From positions 21,793,501-21,857,500 of the forward strand of contig NC_056755.1 of assembly GCF_018687715.1 (NCBI RefSeq): 64,000 nucleotides of DNA. Direction: 5' to 3'. The DNA comes from Carya illinoinensis (Eukaryota > Streptophyta > Magnoliopsida > Fagales > Juglandaceae). The position numbers and the translations under genes were made by a program. A model generated the notes under the pieces. That model had not been told where the DNA came from and did not search any database. It saw only the letters and a list, made by a program, of their open reading frames with translations. This document shows, piece by piece, positions 23,100-34,999 of this stretch. Position 1 is the first letter of the stretch, and every line of letters begins with the position of its first letter.

Positions 23100-25771
23100 T
23101 TGTTTTTTAAATAATTTCTAATGGGAATTGTGAAATATTCAGATGGATTTTTTAAACCGGGGCCTGTGGGGTTGTCCAATAGTACTACTTGATTTGAAAA
23201 TTTTGGAATTATGATGATTTTGATTCTCAAGGGCAATGATGGGAGACAACACCCCCAACAGGAAAAATGGAATTCAATATGCTTTATATAGCTATTTTCT
23301 GGTGTGCGATTCAACTTTCAAGAGCCCTTTTCAAAGAAAACGGAGATACGTGGAAAAATATGTATCATATTGCTCTGCCTACAAGTTGCATGCATATTAT
23401 ATGATTTGAAATTTGTAGGAATCAAGGTATAATCTTGTCGGGTTGTGCCGGTTCTCTCATCTGAGATTCTAATCACTTTTATTTCAAACACCTTATATGC
23501 ATAATTAATTCAAAAGGAGATAAACATAACATGTAGGTACGATTACATTTAAGATTGCATGTTGACTTCAAGGGTAACATTAAGTATAGTGTAGTCTACA
23601 TATTATGTATATCTCTCTAAATTGTAGAAGGTAGTGTAGGTTAAAAAATTTTAAGGAATCATGATCGAGTTGTCTCACTTTAAGGCACCACTCATGATTT
23701 CACATAATCAAACCCATTTCTTTTAAGAGAATTGATATAGATATAAAGAAATTATAAAAAATAAATCTATAAACTAATATAGTTTCATAGAATCCGTTAG
23801 ATATATTTTATAATAAATTAACTTTACGATTTGACTTACTGCAACACCAAGTCACATTAATTTATAAGTTAATTTTTGTATAATCTCTTTATGACTAAAA
23901 TATTTTCCTTATTTTAAGCTTTACCTCCCTTCGATACAACAAATTAATGCTTCATTCTCTATTCTTAGAGGTAATTGAGGACTTACCATATAACAGGTCT
24001 TACTAATCATAAGAGGAGTAGTAAAATAAATATTTTAGAAAACTATAAAAGTAATAAAATAAAAAGTTCAAGAACAAAATTGAAAACTAATAAAATTCAA
24101 CAATAATTAATAAAGAAATTAACATTTATAGAAAAAAATAAAAGGGTGACAATTCCCTTCCGATTTAACATTGCAAGCTGGGCAAATCCTCGCAGGTACG
24201 TACCCATGCGCGTTGGTCAGGACTCGAAGAAGTGATATTTAGGGGAGAGATAGACCTTCGACCCCAATGAAAAGGAGGTGGCTACTGTCCTCTCATCTTG
24301 GGATTCTTTGTAAGGGGATCAGGGCGGGCTAAAGTACCGATGGACTAACCCCAAGCAAAGGAGGTGGAGGCCGGGGATAAATTAGCTGTAGTCTATGGGT
24401 TATTTCGACGTCCTTTCATCGTTAGTTAACAGAATATTCGGGACAGTTTTTGGGTCTCGAATTCGGAACTCTTCTGAAACAGGATGATACTGATTTGGAA
24501 AGTCTTAATCTGGCATTTATTCAGTGAATGTCCTTTCATTTTCCCAGCTTGTACGTTAACGCGTATTATAATTAATTTGTTATGATGATTGGGGTAGTAA
24601 CTCTTAACTAATTTGGATGATAAGACATGCACAGAATGACAAGGCTTGCAAATTAATCATTCTCTTTTCAAGGACAGGCAGACCAGTTTTTATATTCAAA
24701 CATGGCTGCAGCTTAATTTATTATAAAATAAAGAGAATAAAGAAGAGTAGCATTCCCAGCCTGGGAACCCACCGAGAAAGGCAAAACAGGTTTTTTTTTT
24801 TTTTTTTTAAATAAAAAAATTCACAATATCATTAAAAAAAATCATTAAATTTTAAAAAAAAAAAAAAAACAAAAAAATGAGATTCGGACACTAATTCTAA
24901 ACTCACATTCCTTGGGTTTAGGATTTCTGACAAAAGAAACCAATCGAAAGAATGTGCCCTTTTCATCACCCTAGCTCCTATCTAGAACCAATCCAATGAG
25001 ATGCCGCCAGATGTGTACTTTTCAAGTAATTTCTTCGTGCAACGTCCTGAACACTCTCTCCCGCTCCCTTCATCCTTTCCCCACGCCCACGGTATGCATG
25101 CATGGTCTCATTTTGTTTAGTTTTTCTTCTTTGTTTTGTTTTTGGTCCTGATCTACGTACTGTGCATGCCCCTGCATTCATGTATTTGCGCTCTCCTAAT
25201 TATGTCACATACACCTCCCACGTGCTTTTTCTCGGCCTCCTATTTTCAAAATTTTCAACTCGTGAACACTAGCTCTTCAGTCATTAATGGCTGTCGGATG
25301 GCACCATCTCTAATCCTTAAGGATAATACATACAGTCCAAGGTTAGGAGTTCAATCCCCCACCAACTATATATTAGGGTATACGTCGCTCCCATGTCTCT
25401 TAAAAAGAAGGTGAAGTTCTCTCGTGAATTTCCCAATGTTAAAATGCATCAACGGGCCTCTTTTTGCTATGGGATATTAGTGCAACATGACTTAAAACAG
25501 AGTATTAATCCATAACATTTTGAATCATTGCAACAATCGCTTATAATAGAATATATCAGCTAAGAAAACCTGAAATTAAAGCCATTTATTTAATTTGATC
25601 GATTTCTTAACTGTTTGTTTCTTTTCTTTTAATCCAATCAACTCATCTATACCTTTGACATTATAACATGCTTTGCTTTTTCTTGTTATAGGACCTGCCA
25701 TTACAAACTGGTGATCATTGACATCATTAATATATGATTTGTTTTTGAAGACAATTAGGAGGGGGGGGGGG

Positions 25772-25808
<37 letters not shown>

Positions 25809-28060
25809 GTACATCCTTCCTTTGTAAGCATGACGGACTTTGATTTTCATTTGTCCTTTTTTTTTTACACACACTTGTAATTCTCTTATAATTAATCAAT
25901 GTAGTCACGCTACATCATTAAAAATAATTTCTAATATTTAAAAAATACCTTCATTTCATGTGTGTGTGTGTGTGTATATATATTTATATATTTATAAAAA
26001 AAATTATAAATTAGTCATTTTCCTTACTCTTGGAACAACAATCCAAACACATCTTCAAACAAAGTCATGACCAAGAAGATCCTATGCTAGGCGGCTTCCA
26101 CCCCAACTTTACAGAAACGTTTCTCTTCAATGTTCCCCATATATATATATATATATATATATTGTGATCACTTGCATGTTTGGTCTTTCTCTTGATAACA
26201 GACCCCCAGATTTTCATTTATATCGAGCTATATATTATAAGCTATTCTATAAACTAAATGCCGAGATGATATTGCAGGACAGCTGCATGTAATGGTGTTC
26301 TGGAAAATCTTGTTAAGACGGTGAATCACCCATTTTCAACGGCAAAATTATCCAAGTCAACATGCCTTTTGAATTGTAATTTCCTTTTCTTTGTTTTTTA
26401 CTTCCTTCCGCTACCCATTAGAAAATTAAACATTTTATTATTTACCATAAAGAATCAAAGATGGCATAAGTATTTGAGAAACTTGTCCAAATTCAGTTTG
26501 ACTTCTCTTTAATTTAATCAACCAACCAAGTATCTGTTTTATCAGAAAAATAAAATGTTACTTTCCCTAAGTAGGAGATGAGGGCCCAGTACTGCTTGTA
26601 CCTATTGTGCCAGAAAGGCTGACCCGATATTTCTCTGCGTGCAAAAGAAGTTTCATTCTAAAAACAATAAATAAGACAAAATGCATTTAACAATTAATTA
26701 ATGAATTGTGAGCCCCAATGACACGTTAATTCACAAATTCATAAATGTCATATTATTTTTTTTTTAAAAAAAGTAAATATAAAATTTATAAAATAAAAAA
26801 TTAATTTTTTAAGAATATATTTTATTCTTTTTAAAAAGAATTATATAGTGTTTATACACTCTACGATTGGACGTATTATTATTTTAAAAATAAATAAATA
26901 CTCTTTGCGTTAACCTCTAACGAATTCTGTAGAAAGAAAATGGTAATAGATGGAGGACGAAAGAGAACAAAAATTTGAGAAAAAAGAAAAATTAACTCCT
27001 AACCATACTATGCTAGGGGAATGGTTGAAGAGAAGAGAAAGGAAATTGAAGAAGATGGATAATTATAAATAATTGGATTATTTTATTATTAAGTCAGTGT
27101 ATATAACATACCATCCGCATAACTTAAATACTAAAATTTAAATTTTAAAACTTTATTTTTCAAATCAAATTATGCAATCAATATAAGCATTTTATTATCT
27201 TGTTCTACACACCAACCTTATAATAGAATTTTTTTTTATTATTATTATTTTACAACTCGGACAATTATTCAAAATTCTCAATTATTCCATATCTCAATGT
27301 TAGCAATATATATGGTACTGGTTTAGAATGATTGATTGGGAGTTAGAATCAATCAATGATAATTTTGTTTTAGACAGGATGAATGAGGATTGGCTATATG
27401 TTTATTAGAAGTTACTTAAAAGAGGAGGAGAAAGTAAGAGAGAAAAGAAGAAGTAGTTGACTGTATGTTTATTAGAAGTTGCTTATAAGTGAAGGACTAT
27501 ACCTTACTCATAAAGCAAGATGACACATGATTAATTGGACAGTATATATGTTCTTTCATCTTCAGACAAACTCAATGATAGCCAGCCAGCCAGCCAGCCA
27601 TGTGCCCTTTCCCATTTATTTCCATAGAAACAAATAGAGACTTCGAAGAAGCTCCTACTCTTGGAGTTTTATGTGTTATTCTTGCTTACACATTTTCAAA
27701 CCTCAACCACCCTCTACAGTTTAATTAATAATATATAGCTTATCCACTTCCATACATTTTAGTACTGTACGTTGGCCCAGCAGCCATTGGTTAATGTACT
27801 TAGTTTATTTTACAATAGATGTAACAAAAACTCAATTTCAATAGATGTAGCATAAACATAAAACAGAAAAAATGACAAAAGTCCGTTAAGTTGGATCCGA
27901 CCTCTTGTTCCTTATCTATGCTAAAGAGAGAATCGCTAAGCAAAGTAGTTTGAAGTCCAATTGATAGTCGGATGAAGTTTGAAGCCGCTACCGAGAAATG
28001 ATCACTACAATCTACTGTCCCCGTATTGGTGATAAGTTTCCACATTTTCCTCCTCTAGAA
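23100..28060. other. Intergenic region without a supported gene
   Basis: AT-rich sequence with poly-T/poly-A runs (24791-24870). A GC-richer block of unknown origin lies at 24150-24420. A run of G followed by (GA)n sits at 25757-25803 and (AT)n at 26142-26162. A block at 25285-25400 has a B-box-like GAGTTCAATCC. Open frames here are short and show no domains. Confidence 0.55.
25757..25803 (+). repeat. G-run plus (GA)n microsatellite
   Basis: An uninterrupted run of G followed directly by GA dinucleotides. Confidence 0.95.
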
Positions 28061-28100
28061 TCTTAATGAGGGAAAGCACTAATATATATGGATAACTAAA

Positions 28101-28430
28101 GTGTTACGACCGGGATCAACGCCCGCACACAATAGAAACACCCGGCAGCAGTGGCTCGTAGACCTCACCCATTGTTTTTGAGTTTCTGAACATGAGAGAG
28201 ACTCAACTGTGCCGCACATGTAGCACATTTTGTTAGTAGAGGCTGAAATATATGGCGACATGTGAGGGCCACACCCTAATCTTTTGGCGGCACTTCTTCC
28301 TGGCCTTAAAAGATCGGCGGTCAGTGAGCATGGTGGAGTAATATAACAATTTGGGTTGCTAAGAGTATAATATTCTATAGATGATTTTAGGACTTTAATG
28401 GCAAATAATATCATCTTGCAGGGGAGAGGA
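28101..28430. other. Possible eroded LTR
   Basis: Begins TGTTACGACCGGGATCAACG and is GC-richer than its surroundings. The TG start and composition suggest an LTR remnant, but I see no matching end, primer site or second copy in the window. Confidence 0.3.
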
Positions 28431-28616
28431 TGGAAAGTTGGTTCTCCAAGATAAATCCCAGATTCATTAGCGGACTTGGCAATGGTCCCATACTCGGCTA
28501 TTTATATGCTGCCCTCGTCTTCCTAACCAAGACCTGTAAGGGGTGTTCACTTGGGGATGAACTCACAAGGACACAAACTCAAAGGCTTCCCTCGAGAAGA
28601 AACTATGAACATTGCA

Positions 28617-28695
28617 TCTGTTGCTAATGCTGCTTTGTGGATTTTGGCTTTTATGGTCCCTGGAAGCTTCTAAACAAATCAGCATTAGCAACAGA
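28617..28695 (+). repeat. Long near-perfect hairpin
   Basis: Arms TCTGTTGCTAATGCTG (28617-28632) and CAGCATTAGCAACAGA (28680-28695) pair perfectly over 16 bp. After one C/T mismatch the stem continues for 5 bp (28634-28638 with 28674-28678). The loop is 35 nt. Size and pairing fit a plant MIRNA-like foldback, but expression is unknown. Confidence 0.6.
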
Positions 28696-28996
28696 CGAAA
28701 TGGATCGAGATTTGTTCACTACTTGAGATAATACAGCATTTATTGACAATGCTGAGCACAAACGTTTGTCCATTATATTAGTAGGCATATAAAGATCTGC
28801 TGTTAACCCTCATCCTGAAGGGCTTGACCATTATAAGACTATTTATAAATTATCACAGGTAATTTCTGTAACACGTGGAACTTTGGCAACTACTGTCAAT
28901 CTTCCGCAGAATCATACCTTCATAATCTTTGCTGCAATGGGAGCCTGCATAAGCTTTGAAGTTGACTAATATTTACACAAAGTTGCATACTGGAAT

Positions 28997-31017
28997 CTAA
29001 AGGAGCTCCCACTCAGTTTCAGAGAATTCTTGGGTTTTAGTTTCCTTTGTGTCCACCACAGAATGAGTTGCCATCGAACTATCTGAGGATGCCTGATTGG
29101 ATTCTCCATCATATCCATACCAAACTGCTAGCTGCTCGTACTCCTTCCTTGCTGACCTCATTCTTGAAGAAAATGCTTCCCGTATCTTTTTCTGAAATAG
29201 AAGCAGCAATTAGAACAAACAAATGCAACCTATGCGCACACAGAGAGAGCGAGAGAGCACCTTGTATGGCCTGCGTTTGCCTTCCTTGTGCGGTACAAAA
29301 TGAAGCTCATCTCCATCCACAAGAACACAGGTTTCCTCAAGCTTTAATTGAACATATTGTTGGCTGGTTTCCACTCCTGGTTCTGAAAGTGTACTCTCAA
29401 TTCCATCCAAGCCCCAGTCATCTGATCTTTCTGCAAGATTTACAAGTAAAAATGAGCAACATGCAATAGGTATGAATACATTCATCACTTTCATATAAAA
29501 CAAAATCAGAAAGACCGATATGTACAAACTCTTTCTCCTGTTTTCAAAAATTAGGAGGAAGAGGTTTATGTGAAGGATTTAAATGAGATGCAATGATATA
29601 CCTGGATGAGAGACAACCTCCATATCATCAAATTCATTGTGCCGTACTTCAGAATCGAGTGACAAGCCCACAAGGGAACTTGCCCCATTAAATGTACAAA
29701 TGTCTACAGCTGCGAAACCAGAAGTGAAAAGACAGCAACCAGCAAAGGTGGAGGAAAACTATAGCAAAAAAGTGACCCAGAAAATACTCACCATTTGGCT
29801 CTGCTGAAAGGCCATCAGAGTCTGGAAGTCTCATTTCTTTTCCTTCGTTTCTAACGAAGCTAGCCAAAACACTCAAGTCAGGTGATGCACTAGCAATTGA
29901 GGGATCACTCATATGATCACCAGCATTTTCAAGTGCATTGCTACTTTCTGATATGGAGTCAAAGCCTCTAACTTCAGCCAAAGCTGGAGCTGAAATCTTA
30001 ACTGTGTGGTCACATGATGCTCCATGATTTTCTTTCAGAAGTTCAAGGCATGATGATGCTCTGCCCAGATCATTTACGATTCCCTCCGACATCTCAGTTG
30101 CAGAAAAGTTGTCATGCCCTGGACCATTTTTGACACCCATGTTTGAGTTATTGGAGATACTTCCATTATTATGTTGTCCTGAACACAACTTGGGGCAAGT
30201 TCCTTTCACAGAATCCACAGAATATGGAGATAATTTCTTTTTTCGAAGAGATGGTACACGGCCAAAATCCTTATCCATACCAACAATTACTTTTGAATTC
30301 TCAGTTAGATGATCCACATCAACTCTCACAGGAACTTTTTTAACAGCTTCTTTCAAATTTTTATGGATCCCAACATCGGAATATTGGTCTACAGATAAGT
30401 CAGAGGCAAGAGCTTTCACAGGATCAACTGAAGATGGGGGAACCAAATCTTGCACAACATCAGAATAGAACTTTTTAACACTTTCCCCGACATTCTGGAC
30501 CTGATTCTCAACATATTTGACTGTGTCCTGTACCAAAATAAAAAAGATAATAATACCATAATTTTTCCCAAAAAGTAATAAAAATTTAAAATTAGAAGCA
30601 ATTAAGCACACCCAAAAATAATTATAATACAAGTTAATGTTTAGCTAGTAATGAAGCTATCAAGCCCAAGAGTTCAGATGGTCACAATATATATACCAAG
30701 ATTAGGGGGCACTCATACAGATGACCACAGATAGCATCTAGAGAGAGAAAAAGAAAATTAATACGAAAAGAGTCTCACAAGAAGACCAAGGCAAATACGG
30801 TCAAAGTAGAAATAACAGGTCAGGTAGTAGTAACAGTACTAGTAGACAGAGCAGTCGTGCAAGGAGTAGAAAACTACTGCTACTAAAAATTTGAGGACAG
30901 CTAAAGGCCAAATTAACCAAAAAGCCATACCTGGTACATTACTTCTTCCACCTCTAAGCACATAGCTTCAAACTTCTGGTATATGTTCCCAACCCAGGTT
31001 ATACCTTTTACATCCAT
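28997..31017 (-). CDS. Conserved-looking plant protein of unknown function, 429 aa
   Basis: Five exons: 31017-30931, 30527-29792, 29703-29602, 29430-29261, 29191-28997. All borders are GT-AG and the total is 1290 nt, exactly in frame. The protein starts MDVKGITWVGNIYQKFEAMC and continues with an amphipathic, helix-forming segment (VKYVENQVQNVGESVKKFYS). A Ser/Asp/Asn-rich, probably disordered middle encoded by exon 2 follows. The C-terminal part is acidic, then basic (KKIREAFSSRMRSARKEYEQLAVWYG, residues about 366-391), and ends in an acidic tail. I recognise no enzyme domain, signal peptide or membrane span. Exon 3 has a tandem acceptor: AG at 29710-29709 or 29705-29704 keeps frame (two extra residues if the first is used). 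Intact and clearly spliced, so a real gene, but the role is unknown. Confidence 0.85.
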
Positions 31018-31586
31018 GGCGATCATGCATAAGCCTTCTTAGAAGAGGTTTTGGAATTCTTCGACAGTATGGTAATGAATAGTTCCTTCACTTCTTACTG
31101 CATGACATACAGTAGGAAATTAGACCAAACATAGTTCGACCTAAAAAGAAAGTAATACCTAAGGTCCGTTCACTGAACAACAATCTTGTTTACTGACGAA
31201 TGATATCCAAGCTAAATAAAAGATTTAACAAAAAGAGTATAGCAAACAAGGAAAAGGAGAAAGGAAAGAATAAAAAATGAGACCACCAAAGCGTGAATGT
31301 ATGTAGGGTGTTTCAATCATTTTCATTCGAGCACCCTGGAACACACCACCAAAAGAATAAATAAAAAGAATGAAGAATTAAAATTGGGAATAGTAGGTCC
31401 ACTCAATTTCCTGTTGGTAAGAAAAAGGATGCAACTTTTGATCAATATAAATGGCTAGATACACTTCACCCTGAACTACCAAGTGTTTTGCACTTTGCAC
31501 CCCAAATTATTAAAACCAACATGATGCACTCTCAAACTGTCAAGAACTGGGTAAAAGCACCAATCCATCAAAGTCGGACCATTAAG

Positions 31587-31793
31587 GCTTAGTTTGGATA
31601 CATAAACAGTTTCATCTCATCTCATCATTACAACTTTTCCAAATTCCCACACAAACTATAATAAACAATTCAACTTTTTCAAATCTCAAAACAATAATAA
31701 TATTTAAAAATAATATTCTAACAATATTTTATTCAACTTTTATTTAAAACCATCTCATCTCATCTCATCTCATTATCCAAACTACACCTAAGA
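31587..31793. mobile_element. Small TIR element (MITE), 'ctcatctcatctc' family
   Basis: Ends GGCTTAGTTTGGATA and TATCCAAACTACACCT are near-inverted, with ATCTCATCTCATC just inside both ends. Relatives lie at 34269, 43225, 43450, 53245 and 53475. Confidence 0.7.
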
Positions 31794-31814
31794 TGTCAGC
31801 GTGTCACAATTTTT

Positions 31815-34266
31815 TATGATAACTAATAAAGCTTCATTAAAAACACAAAAGGCGCATCCAAGTACACAAGGTTTAAGAGAGTCATCTAGCTAGAAAGAGA
31901 AAAAAGACAAAAGAAAATCATGAAGGGTTTAGCCCATTAAAGTCTATAGATGCTGGCCAAACAAAGAGAGTACTAAAAAGTAAAATTTTGAGCTCCTCCA
32001 ATGTCCATACACACTTTTCAAAATTTTCATCATTCTGTTCCCTTCATACACGCCCTACTAGGCAAATAAGAACCATCTTCCAAGCCACTACAATTTTTGG
32101 GCTTCTTCCTAAACCCTTTCTAAGGGAGAAAAAGGTCCACCACTCCTTTGGGCATGAACTAAGCCAAAACAACTGGTCCGAAAAATTCATTCCATAAAGC
32201 ACTGGCCATCTTGTAATAGAGTGAAAGGTGGTCAACAGGCACCCCACTCCTCTTGGACATGCACACCAATCAATCACCACAAAGTGTATTTTCCTTAGAT
32301 TATCTATGCTGAGAATATTTCCTGCAGATGCAAAAATAGAAGCTTTAAAGGGATCTTTCACCTCCAAATGCTATTCCAAGGGAAATGATTATTATCATGA
32401 GGGATGAGAGCATCATAGAAAGAGCGAACCATAACACCCCTTTTTGGAAAGCGCAAATAAACTTATCTTCGCAAATTCGTCTCAAATTAATGGAATATAA
32501 CTGATTAAAGAATGCAATGAAGGCATCTATTTCACAGTCTTGGAGCACTCTGATAAAGTTTATATTCCATTGGGGAAAATAACTAGATATCTCCCAATAT
32601 ACTGCCATAGAAGCATCAGTCGCATAAGCAACACTACACACAACCAGAAAAGTTTCCTAGAGAGTCCTATCTTCACACCCCCAATCATAACAAAATTTGA
32701 TCTTGGATCCGTCTCCCACCTAAAATTTAGAATGGGTAGACAATTTCCCCCAACCTTTTCTAATTTTCTTCCACAGCATGGTGCCCTTGTACATCATTAG
32801 AACACCAGCCAACCCACATGCATCCACAATTAGAACACAGTATACTCTACACAAGGACTCTTTCATTCTTTTTTTTTTTTTGATAAGTACTGGACGTTAA
32901 TTTAAAAGACTCTTTCATTCTAATACCACCAAAACCACTTCCCAAGAGTGCATGACTAAACACAAACAGTTTCCAAACTTATCTACCTTCCTCGAGCAGA
33001 AAACATACTTTTGCAAAATTTAATAGGTGAAATATGACCTCTACACCAAAGGGGAGAGAAAAAAGAGACTTGAAATACGAACAGAGATTAGAAAGGGTGC
33101 TCTTGATGATAAACATACTTTTTCAAAATTTACTAGGTGAAATATGACCTCTACACCAAAGGGGAGAGAAAAAAGAGACTTGAAATACGAACATAGATTA
33201 GAAAGGTTGCTCTTGATGCAAGTAATCATACTCCGTTGTACAAATCATCCTCTTCCAACCAGCCAGCCAACAATCAATCTTCTCAATAACCCATCCCAAA
33301 TGGCCTTGATCTTGAAGTGGCCCTCAAAAAGAAGGCCAAGGTACCTCATCAATATAGAGGACACGTTGCACCCTAGAAGACCTACCAAACTTTTCAAACT
33401 GATAACTTGACCATTGGAACCAACCCAAAGTTAGCCAAATTAAGCTTCAACCTGGAAAGTTCTTCAAAACACAAGAATAAAGTGCAATCTGACTCAGACT
33501 AACCCAGCAAATCAACACAATGTCATCTGCATACAGAAGATATGATATGTTGAGAACACCAAAGTTCCTAGCCCCGACAGAAAAACCTGATAGAAAACCT
33601 CCATAAACTAAAGCAAATAACATTTTCATTTTGATAAGTGCCTCCATCATAATGAAAAAGGCAAAAGGGACCAAGAGATACAATGCCACAAGAGCTACCA
33701 AAGAAACCAAATGGAGTTCCAATCACTTGGGGGTGGGGGTGGGGGGGGAGAAGGGTGGGGAACACCATTTGGATACAATTGGCTATCCAAGATCATCATT
33801 TTTTCATACCCAAATCTACTCAGTAAGTATCAAAGGAAATCCCAATTGACATGATCAACATTTTCAACGTCTAATTGTATAACACCTCTCCAAAGCTAAG
33901 CCTACTATATAGACTTTCTACAAGAACAGAGTCCAATATTTTTCTTCCTCTAACAACAGTATGCTAAGGTTTCAAGAAAATCTTGTCTATCACCGTACAT
34001 TCCTACTAGTTAGAACCACATAAACGATCTTGTAAACCCACTCGGCAACCTAATAGAGACGGAGTCCTTAACACCCACTACCCTTAGTTTCTTCAATATG
34101 AGAATCGTGAAGGTAGCATTAAGACTTCTTTCAAACTCACAATTGGCATGAAGATCATCAAATACTGCATAATAATCGATCAATGTGGCAAAAATTATTA
34201 CATCAAATCTTAACGGAATATGCTCTTTTAAAAGTTTCAATAGTTGGAGAGCATACTGCATGAGTT
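31815..34266 (-). pseudogene. LINE ORF2 remnant, minus strand
   Basis: Minus-strand translation gives LINE RT pieces in order. An N-terminal RT block near 34190-34040 reads FERSLNATF. The active-site block YLLYADDIVLICW lies at about 33555. Zinc-binding RT (zf-RVT) sequence at about 32580-32000 includes FPWNSIW-like and APLKASIFA-like words. The 3' end with TTGTGTACTTGGATGCGCC and an A-rich tail lies at about 31890-31815. Frames shift often and stops are many. A 110-bp tandem duplication interrupts it (33001-33220). Confidence 0.82.
33001..33220 (+). repeat. 110-bp tandem duplication inside the LINE remnant
   Basis: 33001-33110 and 33111-33220 match with few differences (share AGGTGAAATATGACCTCTAC and GGGGAGAGAAAAAAGAGACT), offset exactly 110 bp. 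Confidence 0.9.
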
Positions 34267-34268
34267 TT

Positions 34269-34670
34269 GGGCTCGTTTGGAAAGTGAGATGAGATGAAAA
34301 TTTTGTAAATAGTAATGAAATGGTTTGTAAATAGTAGTAAATAGTAATGAAATGGTTTGTAAATAGTAGTAAAATAGTTTGAGTTAATATGTTTTATTGG
34401 GTTTTGGAAAATGAGAAAGAAAAAGTTGAATAAAAATATTATAAAGGTAAAGCATTATTAGAATATATTTTTTTAATATTATTTTTGTTTTAAAATTTGA
34501 AAAAGTAATTTTTTTTTGTGTTTTGTTTGGAAGTTAGGGAAATTTGTAATATTAGGTAATAATTAGATGAAAAAGTTGAATATTTGAAGTTGAAAAGTGT
34601 TTGTATTTGAGTGATGTTTGGGAAAGAAATTATGAGAATTTTTTAGATGAGATGAGTGCCAAACAAGCCC
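34269..34670. mobile_element. 402-bp TIR element
   Basis: Perfect inverted ends GGGCTCGTTTGG / CCAAACAAGCCC apart from one base, with GTGAGATGAGATGA inside the left end. Non-coding, AT-rich body with a repeated GTAATGAAATGGTTTGTAAA. It lies at the 5' edge of the minus-strand LINE remnant. Confidence 0.75.
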
Positions 34671-34999
34671 TAGCAATGTTGAGTGCCAAGTGAAACACCT
34701 GGTAGTTCAGGGGTCAAAAGTGTATTAACACCATAAAAAATCAGCTTGCACAGAAAAGAGCCACATCATGGTGAACAAAAACACAACCAGAATTCAATGT
34801 TTACGACTAGCCAGCAGTTCCTATGTCTTGATAATGTTCATGGAGGACCTCAGCTAGCAAATCCCCAAAGCAATACACGCTATCAAGTGAATAACCAAAT
34901 AATCTTTTATTCTAGGATATATTGCTCACAAAAGGCATAAATCACATGAATTTATTGATTATTATAGCAAACTTTATGGGCAAATTATGTCCGGGTATC

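Larger units (their letters stand above)
31459..34725. mobile_element. TIR element split by later insertions
   Basis: Left end 31459-31500 (ATACACTT..ACCCTGAACTACCA) and right end 34682-34725 are inverted copies over about 45 bp (CCCTGAACTACCAxGTGTTT). Inside lie a small 'ctcatctcatctc' element at 31587-31793, a minus-strand LINE fragment at about 31815-34266, and a further small TIR element at 34269-34670. The original element must have been short. No target duplication was found, so the class is open (Mutator- or hAT-like MITE). Confidence 0.55.

Noticed and set aside
25576..25908. 110-aa minus-strand frame with GPITRKSKA
   Set aside because: GPITR recalls the C-terminus of retroelement polyproteins, but the frame includes a (GA)n/G-run and no other retroelement part is nearby.
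27800..28045. 81-aa minus-strand frame
   Set aside because: No domain, no start context, and not linked to neighbouring exons; may be repeat sequence.
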